7,701 bases of DNA. It comes from Gammaproteobacteria bacterium. GTDB lineage: Bacteria > Pseudomonadota > Gammaproteobacteria > Steroidobacterales > BM003. Under the pieces are notes generated by a model. The model did no database searches. It was given only the letters and a program-made list of their open reading frames with translations, and had not been told where the DNA came from. Position numbers and translations under genes: made by a program. Positions 1 through 5,293 of the stretch are shown here, piece by piece. The DNA lies in NCBI GenBank assembly GCA_026193125.1, contig JAPHSC010000245.1, positions 1-7,701 on the forward strand. The letters are read 5' to 3'. How positions within the stretch are numbered: the first letter of the stretch is position 1; every line of letters starts with the position of its first letter.

Positions 1-1670
1 GGTCCGTCCACCGGCTTGGGTGCCCTGAAGATCGCTGACACCAGTTCCGGTGACGCCTGGCGGTCGCCTCTGCCAAACAGGCGTGCGGGCTGGAAGTCTG
101 CCGACTTTTCTGCCGCCGCGGCTTCAAGCGTTGCGCCCTGCTCCACTGCGGCCAGCAATTCACTGCCTGCAATGCTGGCCATTTCCCGGCCACGTTCACT
201 CTTCAGCGCTTGCACAATGGCATCACGCACCTGCTCAAGCGGCTGGGGTTGGGGTAATTCGTGGTCCGTTACACGCAAGACCAGGGCATGGCTCTCACCC
301 AGTTCGATCACCCGGCTGTTCTCACCATCTTCCAGCGTGGACAGACCGAAGGCTGCCTCGGTCACCTCGGGGTGACCCGGGAAAGCTGTCTGGTTATCGC
401 GTGTGAACCCTGGAATTTCCTTGATGCTCGCGCCCACGGCATCAGCAGCGGTCTGCAGCTCTGTGGGATTCTCAAATGCCAGCTCGGCGAGCTTCTCCGC
501 CCGCGCATAGTAACGCTCGGCAGACTTGTTCTTGCGGTATTCGGCTTCCAGCTCATCCCGCACATCCTCAAAGGTGCTGGAGTGACCGGCTTCGATAGCG
601 TCTACCCGCAGGATGTGAAAACCGAAGGGTGAGCGCACCGGATCACTGACCTGGTCCTTGGGCAGCGAGAAAATGGCGTCCTTCAATTCACCCTCAAAGG
701 TCTCCGGATCTACCCAGCCCAGGTCGCCACCCGTGGCGGCGGTGGCCAAATCGGCCGATTCGGCGGCAGCCACGGCGGCGAAGTCCTCCCCAGCCTGCAG
801 ACGGCCGGCCAGTTCCTGCGCATGCGCCAGCGCGGCAGCCTCGTCATCGCCTGCTTCGATCAGGATGTGTCTGACATTACGCCGCTCGATGCTGGTGTAC
901 TGATCCCTGACCTTTTCGAAATATGCTCGAAGATCTTCATCGGTGACTTGCACTTCGTCACTCAGATCATCGCCCTTGATTTCCAGGTAGCGCAGGGTGA
1001 CTGTCTCGGGCGTGAGGTAATTGTCGCTGTACTGGTCGTAATAGGCCTGTACTGCGGCGTCATCAATCTGGATGCCGGTCTCAAACATCTGCGGGGTGAT
1101 CCTGGCGACAGCCACTTCACGTCTCTGCTCGAACAGCTCAATCAGTCGCGTGGCCTCCGAGGCAGTCAGAAATTCGCTTTCGGCAATTCCGTCCTGGATC
1201 TGGCCCATCTGCAACGATTCTCTTTGCTCGGCTTCAAAGCCGGTTGCACTACGAGCAACACCGGCCAGGCGCGCATGGTAAACATCCAGCGAGAATTTGC
1301 CGTCTACCTGGAAGGCCTCAATATCACGGATACTCTGCAGCAGCAGTTCGTCGCCAACCCGGTAACCGCGTTGCTTGATCCGTTGCGAGAGCAGTTCACG
1401 ACTGATCAGGTTCTCCAGTACCGAGCTGCGAATTTGCTTCAGCAACAACTCCGGCAGTTCATCCTGGTAGCTACGCTGCGCCTGCGAGACCTGGTTTTGT
1501 ACCGCGTTCTGGTACTGGGCCGCCGGTACTTCCTCACCGTTGACCAGGGCGATGTAGTCGCGATTGAAAAAGCCAAAGTCTATGCCCCAGAAAATGAAGG
1601 CAATAGCAATGATGAATATGATTGAGCCGGCTACCCAGCCGGTCAATTTGTCACGAATTCGCTGAAGCAT
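1..1670 (-). CDS. ppiD: Periplasmic folding chaperone PpiD, inner-membrane anchored (3' end outside window)
   Basis: Seen: an open frame of 556 codons from ATG at 1670 to the window edge with no stop. The family is about 620 residues in E. coli, so the last tenth or so is missing. The N-terminus has a short basic stretch (MLQRIRDK) and one hydrophobic segment at about residues 12-34, then a SurA/PpiD-type helical chaperone region. A parvulin (PpiC) domain spans about residues 258-355, with RHILIEAGD (His268), GGDLGWV and PFGFHILRV (His352). Known: PpiD is a single-pass inner-membrane protein whose bulk faces the periplasm and helps newly secreted proteins near SecYEG; the E. coli parvulin domain is reported to lack isomerase activity. 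Odd: both parvulin histidines are kept here. The start follows a weak GGGG ribosome site and sits directly before the membrane segment, as expected. A terminator upstream separates it from the tRNAs, so it probably has its own promoter. Confidence 0.93.
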   Translation of the reverse strand, partial: MLQRIRDKLTGWVAGSIIFIIAIAFIFWGIDFGFFNRDYIALVNGEEVPAAQYQNAVQNQVSQAQRSYQDELPELLLKQIRSSVLENLISRELLSQRIKQRGYRVGDELLLQSIRDIEAFQVDGKFSLDVYHARLAGVARSATGFEAEQRESLQMGQIQDGIAESEFLTASEATRLIELFEQRREVAVARITPQMFETGIQIDDAAVQAYYDQYSDNYLTPETVTLRYLEIKGDDLSDEVQVTDEDLRAYFEKVRDQYTSIERRNVRHILIEAGDDEAAALAHAQELAGRLQAGEDFAAVAAAESADLATAATGGDLGWVDPETFEGELKDAIFSLPKDQVSDPVRSPFGFHILRVDAIEAGHSSTFEDVRDELEAEYRKNKSAERYYARAEKLAELAFENPTELQTAADAVGASIKEIPGFTRDNQTAFPGHPEVTEAAFGLSTLEDGENSRVIELGESHALVLRVTDHELPQPQPLEQVRDAIVQALKSERGREMASIAGSELLAAVEQGATLEAAAAEKSADFQPARLFGRGDRQASPELVSAIFRAPKPVDG

Positions 1671-1755
1671 GTGACCCCGGTTTACTTGTTACTGTCGGCG
1701 CCCAATGCGCCTGTTACTCAATGCGTGCGGACATCAGTGCATCCGGCACGCGCTT

Positions 1756-1784
1756 ATTGTCGCTCCCCCGGACGCCCCGGGCAA
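1756..1784 (-). promoter_or_regulatory. Weak candidate sigma-70 promoter for ppiD
   Basis: On the minus strand TTGCCC (1784-1779, 4 of 6 to the -35 consensus) is followed after 17 bases by GACAAT (1761-1756, 4 of 6 to the -10 consensus). The -35 overlaps the end of the T-tract of the preceding terminator. A promoter is expected here because that terminator should cut off upstream transcription, but the match is poor and other positions are possible. Confidence 0.25.
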
Positions 1785-1810
1785 AAAAAAGGCGCCCTGC
1801 ACGGGCGCCT
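1783..1810 (-). terminator. Intrinsic terminator after the hupB-tRNA unit
   Basis: On the minus strand GGCGCCC (1809-1803), a 5-base loop and GGGCGCC (1797-1791) form a perfect GC-rich 7-bp stem, followed directly by eight T (1790-1783). It begins 8 bases after the encoded CCA end of tRNA-Asp and lies before the ppiD start, so it ends transcription of the tRNAs and probably of hupB. Confidence 0.93.
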
Positions 1811-1817
1811 CACCATT

Positions 1818-1894
1818 TGGCGGAGTGGACGGGACTCGAACCCGCGACCCCCGGCGTGACAGGCCGGTATTCTAACCAACTGAACTACCACTCC
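1818..1894 (-). tRNA. tRNA-Asp (anticodon GUC)
   Basis: 77 bases including an encoded CCA (1820-1818). The acceptor stem GGAGTGG/CCACTCC is perfect with discriminator G. The D-arm has AGTTGGTTA, the anticodon GTC lies at 1860-1858 in loop CTGTCAC, and the T-arm carries GGTTCGAGTCC. It differs from the E. coli tRNA-Asp as I recall it at only a few stem positions. It is the second of two tandem tRNAs, 5 bases downstream of tRNA-Val and 7 bases before a terminator hairpin. It very likely matures from a shared precursor. Confidence 0.97.
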
Positions 1895-1899
1895 TGATC

Positions 1900-1975
1900 T
1901 GGTGGGTGCTGAGGGGATCGAACCCCCGACCTTCGCCGTGTAAAGGCGACGCTCTTCCAGCTGAGCTAAGCACCC
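1900..1975 (-). tRNA. tRNA-Val (anticodon UAC)
   Basis: 76 bases including an encoded CCA (1902-1900). The acceptor stem GGGTGCT/AGCACCC is perfect with discriminator A. The D-arm has AGCTCAGCTGGAAGAGC, the anticodon stem is TCGCC/GGCGA around loop TTTACAC (anticodon TAC), and the T-arm carries GGTTCGATCCC. It starts 30 bases after the hupB stop. I see no promoter or terminator in those 30 bases, so it is probably cotranscribed with hupB and released by RNase processing. Confidence 0.97.
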
Positions 1976-2005
1976 ATCGGCAAGGTCAGCACCTGCGAAG
2001 GCGCG

Positions 2006-2278
2006 CTAGTTTACGGCATCCTTCAGCGCTTTTCCAGCCTTAAATCCGGGAGCATTACTGGCGCTGATCTGAATGGTTTCACCGGTGCGGGGATTGCGAC
2101 CGGAACGGGCTGCACGATGTTTGACAGCGAAGGTACCAAAGCCCACCAGGGATACCTGGTCGCCACGCTTCAAAGAAGCGGTAATGGAGCTGACCACGGC
2201 GTCAACCGCCTTGGTGGAATCAGCCTTGGAAAGTCCTGAGGCCGCAGCAACAGCATCAATTAAATCACCCTTGTTCAT
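2006..2278 (-). CDS. hupB: DNA-binding protein HU-beta
   Basis: Seen: 90 residues, exactly the usual HU length, from ATG at 2278 to TAG. It has the family N-terminus MNKGDLID, the core signature VGFGTFAV (residues 45-52), the DNA-binding arm GRNPRTG (60-66) with the intercalating proline at 63, and an E. coli HU-beta-like end (AGKALKDAVN). Known: HU is a small dimeric nucleoid protein that bends and compacts DNA without strong sequence preference and affects replication, repair and transcription. In E. coli, HU-beta is a Lon substrate. Start: GAAGGG (2290-2285) lies 6 bases upstream. Context: it follows lon after a terminator and a 413-base regulatory gap, so it is transcribed separately. Two tRNA genes follow without an intervening terminator. 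Regulation: a strong sigma-70 promoter at 2470-2441 and a long leader with a terminator-like hairpin suggest control of transcript elongation (inference). Confidence 0.98.
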   Translation of the reverse strand: MNKGDLIDAVAAASGLSKADSTKAVDAVVSSITASLKRGDQVSLVGFGTFAVKHRAARSGRNPRTGETIQISASNAPGFKAGKALKDAVN

Positions 2279-2304
2279 AAGCTACCCTTCATATCTTGGA
2301 AGTT

Positions 2305-2340
2305 AAAAAAGAACGCCCGACCATTTTTGCCCGGGGCGTT
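2305..2340 (-). terminator. Terminator-like hairpin in the hupB leader (possible attenuator)
   Basis: On the minus strand AACGCCC (2340-2334), a 15-base loop (2333-2319) and GGGCGTT (2318-2312) form a perfect 7-bp stem, followed by C and six T (2310-2305). It lies between the likely hupB promoter and the start codon, with only 26 bases left before the ATG. A full promoter therefore cannot fit downstream. If it works as a terminator it must be only partly efficient or regulated. The long loop makes it weaker than the other two terminators in the window. Confidence 0.55.
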
Positions 2341-2347
2341 GTGTGGG

Positions 2348-2383
2348 AACGGCGTTGTGGTTGCTTTGTGGTACGGCACCGTT
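2348..2383 (-). other. Second leader hairpin upstream of the hupB attenuator candidate
   Basis: On the minus strand AACGGTG (2383-2377) can pair with CGCCGTT (2354-2348): 7 pairs including one G-U, with a 22-base loop. Its 3' arm overlaps AACGCC at 2356-2351. That copy could instead pair with the GGCGTT arm of the downstream terminator-like hairpin, so the two folds could compete. This is inferred by eye, without energies. Confidence 0.35.
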
Positions 2384-2440
2384 TTTTCGTCTCGACAGTT
2401 TGTCCAGTGCGTCCGCCGCCTCCGTCCTGATTCGCCTGAA

Positions 2441-2470
2441 TTTATACCAGCGGCAAAAAAGGGCTGTCAA
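2441..2470 (-). promoter_or_regulatory. Strong sigma-70-type promoter for hupB
   Basis: On the minus strand a perfect -35 TTGACA (2470-2465) is followed after 18 bases by TATAAA (2446-2441, 5 of 6). The spacer holds a T6 run. Transcription should begin near 2434, giving a leader of about 155 nt before the hupB ATG. This is the best sigma-70 match in the lon-hupB gap and fits a highly expressed nucleoid protein. Confidence 0.75.
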
Positions 2471-2531
2471 CAAAGCACACCGAAAAGTATTTCATCTAAT
2501 GCACTAAATACAGGTCTTAAAAAATCGCTCC

Positions 2532-2553
2532 ACAAATATTTGTTTGTGCACAA
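2532..2553. promoter_or_regulatory. Two abutting palindromes, possible operator upstream of hupB
   Basis: ACAAATATTTGT (2532-2543) is a perfect 12-base palindrome. It is followed with no gap by TTGTGCACAA (2544-2553), a perfect 10-base palindrome. They sit about 60-80 bases upstream of the hupB -35, between the lon terminator and the promoter. Perfect symmetry suggests binding by dimeric proteins. I do not recognise the motifs as the site of a specific regulator. Confidence 0.4.
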
Positions 2554-2590
2554 TGTTCTGCGAGTGATTGATTTTCCAGACAACCTGCAG

Positions 2591-2622
2591 TGTCAAGTAG
2601 CAAGCCAATCTGCAACTTGACA
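2591..2622. repeat. Imperfect 12-bp inverted repeat upstream of hupB
   Basis: TGTCAAGTAGCA (2591-2602) and TGCAACTTGACA (2611-2622) are inverted copies matching at 11 of 12 positions, separated by 8 bases. Each outer arm carries a consensus -35 hexamer (TTGACA), one per strand, but I see no good -10 at the right distance for either. It lies just past the lon terminator. It could be an operator or an RNA hairpin. The rest of the 413-base lon-hupB gap (2279-2691) shows A-tracts, the sites listed separately, and no credible gene. Confidence 0.45.
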
Positions 2623-2650
2623 AAGTCTATATCCGCTGCAGGCGGTAAAG

Positions 2651-2677
2651 AAAAAGACCCGGCCTGATGGCCGGGTC
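2651..2677 (-). terminator. Intrinsic terminator of lon
   Basis: On the minus strand GACCCGGCC (2677-2669), loop ATCA and GGCCGGGTC (2664-2656) form a perfect 9-bp GC-rich stem, followed by TTTTT (2655-2651) and further T's. It begins 14 bases after the lon stop codon and separates lon from hupB. Confidence 0.96.
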
Positions 2678-2691
2678 CTGAATCGAACGCA

Positions 2692-5139
2692 TCAATGCGC
2701 GTGGATTTCCTTACCGCGCTCCTCGGTAGTCGCCGCCGGTTTGGCTTCTTCCTTGCTTCCCGGGCCCGGCACCGGCATATGTTGCAGGGCCAATTCCAGG
2801 ACCTGGTCTATCCATCTCACGGGACGAATATCCAGGTGATCCTTGATGTTCTTCGGAATCTCCGCCAGGTCTTTCTCGTTCTCTTCCGGTATCAGCACAG
2901 TGGTGATTCCACCACGATGAGCAGCCAGCAGTTTCTCCTTCAGACCACCGATAGGCAGAATTTCGCCACGCAGGGTGATCTCGCCAGTCATCGCCACGTC
3001 CGAACGTACCGGAATCTTCGTCAGCGCCGACACCAGGGCCGTACACATGGCCGAACCCGCACTGGGACCGTCCTTGGGCGTGGCGCCCTCGGGAACGTGG
3101 ATATGCACGTCCAGTTTCTGGTGGAAATCCTCATCCACGCCGAGCACAGCCGCGCGACTCCTGACCACGGTCATGGCGGCCTGGATGGACTCCTGCATCA
3201 CATCGCCAAGCTGACCGGTGTGTATGAGTTTGCCCTTGCCGGGAACCACGGCGGACTCGATAGTGAGCAATTCACCGCCCACCTCGGTCCACGCCAGACC
3301 GGTAACCTGACCGACCTGGTCATTCTCCTCGGCACGACCGTAACGGAAGCGCCGCACACCCAGGTACTTATTCAGGCTCTTGGGCATTACGCGCACCTTG
3401 CTCTTGCGCGGTCGCAACAGCAGTTCCTTCACCACCTTGCGGCAGATCTTGGAAATCTCACGCTCCAGGCTGCGCACACCGGCCTCGCGGGTGTAATAGC
3501 GCACGATGTCACGAATAGCTCCCTCGGAAATACTGAGCTCTTCTGCCTTGAGACCGTTTTGAGCAATCTGCTTGGCCACCAGGTAACGCATGGCGATATT
3601 CATTTTCTCATCCTCGGTGTAACCGGGGATGCGTATCACTTCCATACGATCGAGCAGGGGCGGCGGAATATTCAGGCTGTTGGCCGTGCACACGAACATC
3701 ACCTCGGACAAGTCGAAGTCGACTTCCAGGTAATGATCGTTAAAGGTCGTGTTCTGCTCCGGATCCAGCACCTCCAGCAAGGCCGAGGAAGGATCGCCAC
3801 GGAAATCCATGGACATCTTGTCGACTTCGTCCAGCAGGAACAGCGGATTACGCACGCCCACCTTGCCCAGGTTCTGCACGATCTTGCCCGGCATGGACCC
3901 GATATAGGTGCGCCGGTGCCCGCGAATCTCGGCCTCGTCGCGTACTCCACCCAGACTCATGCGCACAAACTTGCGATTGGTGCTGCGGGCAATACTCTGC
4001 CCCAGCGAGGTCTTGCCCACACCGGGCGGACCTACCAGGCACAGAATCGGACCCTTGGAATGCTTCACCCGCTGTTGCACCGCGAGGTACTCAAGAATGC
4101 GTTCCTTGACCTTTTCCAGACCGTAGTGATCAGCTTCCAGCACTTCCGCAGCCTTGGTCAGGTCGTGATGCACCTTGCTGCGCTTTTTCCACGGCGCCTT
4201 GAGCAGCCAGTCAATGTAGTTACGCACTACCGTGGCTTCCGCCGACATGGGTGACATCAACTTCAGCTTGCCCAGCTCGGAGCTCGCCTTCTCGCGCGCC
4301 TCCTTGCTCATGCCGGCCTTGTCTATCCTGTCTTCCAGGTCCTGCAATTCGTTGGGTGCATCTTCCATTTCGCCGAGTTCTTTCTGAATGGCCTTCATTT
4401 GCTCATTCAGGTAGTACTCGCGCTGGCTCTTTTCCATTTGCTGCTTGACCCGGCCACGAATGCGCTTTTCGATCTGCAGCACATCGATCTCGCCCTCGAT
4501 CAAACCCATGATGTGTTCGAGACGCGCACGCACGTCCTGGATTTCCAGGATGGCCTGTTTTTCGGACAGCTTCAGCGCCATGTGGGCGGCAATGGTGTCT
4601 GCCAGGCGTCCTGCCTGTTCAATCCCGGCCAGCGAGGCGAGGATTTCCGGCGGAACTTTCTTGTTCAGCTTCACGTACTGCTCAAACTGGGACATCACCG
4701 AGCGGGACAACACATCCATTTCCCGGTCGTCACCGGCCACGCTTTCCGGCAACACGGTAAAGTCGGCCGAGAAAAACTCGCCGCTGTAAAGCTTGTCCAC
4801 ACGCGCACGCTCGCCGCCTTCGACCAGCACCTTCACGGTGCCGTCAGGCAGCTTGAGCAACTGCAGGATGGTCGACAGCGTACCCAGCTGGTACAGGTCC
4901 TCGGCCTTGGGCTCGTCGATATCGGCCTCGGTCTGGGACAGCAGGACTATTTGCTTGCCGTCCCGCATGGCCTGGTCCAGCGCCTTGATGGACCGGTCAC
5001 GGCCCACAAACAGCGGTATCACCATGTGCGGGTAGACCACCACGTCACGCAGGGGCAGCACCGGGATAGTCCCACGGGCCTCCACCACTGCCGGTGTTTC
5101 GGGCAGTTCGGGGGTTAATTCAGTTTTATCTTCAGACAC
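2692..5139 (-). CDS. lon: ATP-dependent endopeptidase La (Lon protease)
   Basis: Seen: 815 residues (E. coli 784). Order: N-terminal substrate-binding domain (about 23-215), helical linker (about 216-320), AAA+ module with Walker A GPPGVGKT (370-377), Walker B LFLLDEVD (433-440), sensor-1 Asn487, arginine finger Arg498 and sensor-2 Arg556, then the protease domain with Ser693 in KDGPSAG and Lys736 in GGLKEKLLAAHRGG. All align with E. coli at a constant offset of 14, so it should be active. Known: a cytosolic hexamer that unfolds and degrades misfolded and regulatory proteins. Start: GTG at 5139 with GAGGTG 4 bases upstream; an in-frame TGA two codons before it excludes a longer form. Regulation: a near-consensus sigma-32 promoter and a leader hairpin lie upstream; a strong terminator follows. 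Odd: the last ~28 residues form a polar Pro/Glu/Lys tail ending in EIHAH, longer than in E. coli. Confidence 0.98.
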   Translation of the reverse strand: MSEDKTELTPELPETPAVVEARGTIPVLPLRDVVVYPHMVIPLFVGRDRSIKALDQAMRDGKQIVLLSQTEADIDEPKAEDLYQLGTLSTILQLLKLPDGTVKVLVEGGERARVDKLYSGEFFSADFTVLPESVAGDDREMDVLSRSVMSQFEQYVKLNKKVPPEILASLAGIEQAGRLADTIAAHMALKLSEKQAILEIQDVRARLEHIMGLIEGEIDVLQIEKRIRGRVKQQMEKSQREYYLNEQMKAIQKELGEMEDAPNELQDLEDRIDKAGMSKEAREKASSELGKLKLMSPMSAEATVVRNYIDWLLKAPWKKRSKVHHDLTKAAEVLEADHYGLEKVKERILEYLAVQQRVKHSKGPILCLVGPPGVGKTSLGQSIARSTNRKFVRMSLGGVRDEAEIRGHRRTYIGSMPGKIVQNLGKVGVRNPLFLLDEVDKMSMDFRGDPSSALLEVLDPEQNTTFNDHYLEVDFDLSEVMFVCTANSLNIPPPLLDRMEVIRIPGYTEDEKMNIAMRYLVAKQIAQNGLKAEELSISEGAIRDIVRYYTREAGVRSLEREISKICRKVVKELLLRPRKSKVRVMPKSLNKYLGVRRFRYGRAEENDQVGQVTGLAWTEVGGELLTIESAVVPGKGKLIHTGQLGDVMQESIQAAMTVVRSRAAVLGVDEDFHQKLDVHIHVPEGATPKDGPSAGSAMCTALVSALTKIPVRSDVAMTGEITLRGEILPIGGLKEKLLAAHRGGITTVLIPEENEKDLAEIPKNIKDHLDIRPVRWIDQVLELALQHMPVPGPGSKEEAKPAATTEERGKEIHAH

Positions 5140-5152
5140 GCTTCACCTCATG

Positions 5153-5170
5153 GTCCGGCGATCACCGGAC
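5153..5170 (-). other. Hairpin in the lon leader just upstream of the ribosome site
   Basis: In the minus-strand RNA, GUCCGG and CCGGAC (5170-5165 and 5158-5153) pair perfectly, with an added U-G pair closing a GAUC loop: 7 pairs in 18 nt. It ends 3 bases before the Shine-Dalgarno GAGGTG (5149-5144). No T-tract follows, so it is not a terminator. It may affect mRNA stability or ribosome access. Confidence 0.5.
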
Positions 5171-5191
5171 TCTATAACTAACTGGTGTCAG

Positions 5192-5218
5192 ATATGGGGG
5201 CTATGGGCAAGAATTCAA
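5192..5218 (-). promoter_or_regulatory. Heat-shock (sigma-32) promoter of lon
   Basis: On the minus strand TTGAAT (5218-5213) is followed after 13 bases by CCCCATAT (5199-5192). The sigma-32 (RpoH) consensus is roughly TTGAAA, 11-16 bases, then CCCCATNT, so this is a near-perfect match. Transcription should start near 5185, giving a leader of about 45 nt. Known: lon is a classic sigma-32 regulon member in E. coli. Confidence 0.85.
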
Positions 5219-5246
5219 TCACGCCGGTCTACCTCCTGCTATTCCC

Positions 5247-5263
5247 CGGCAGCTCAACTGCCG
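5247..5263 (-). other. Small stem-loop in the clpX-lon gap
   Basis: CGGCAG (5247-5252) and CTGCCG (5258-5263) form a perfect 6-bp inverted repeat around a 5-base loop, 31 bases after the clpX stop. No T-tract follows on the minus strand, so it is not a standard intrinsic terminator. It may protect the 3' end of clpX mRNA or mark a processing site. Confidence 0.35.
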
Positions 5264-5293
5264 CCCTGGGGCCGCGGACCGGCTTATGCCCTG

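Noticed and set aside
822..1625. 267-residue plus-strand frame opposite ppiD
   Set aside because: The minus strand codes for a clear PpiD with membrane segment and parvulin domain, so the plus-strand frame is a shadow.
1622..1897. Small plus-strand proteins ending in WTGLEPATPG or WRSGRDSNPRPPA
   Set aside because: These peptides are the antisense translation of the tRNA-Asp gene, a well-known source of false hypothetical proteins.
2327..2620. 97-residue plus-strand frame in the lon-hupB gap
   Set aside because: No family resemblance and no ribosome site seen. It runs through the hupB promoter, leader and palindromes, which better explain the region.
2695..4254. 519-residue open frame on the plus strand opposite lon
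   Set aside because: Lies wholly within the strongly conserved lon gene on the other strand, has no family motif or ribosome site, and has the His/Leu/Gly-rich makeup typical of antisense frames of GC-rich genes. The frame at 4399-5118 is the same kind of shadow.
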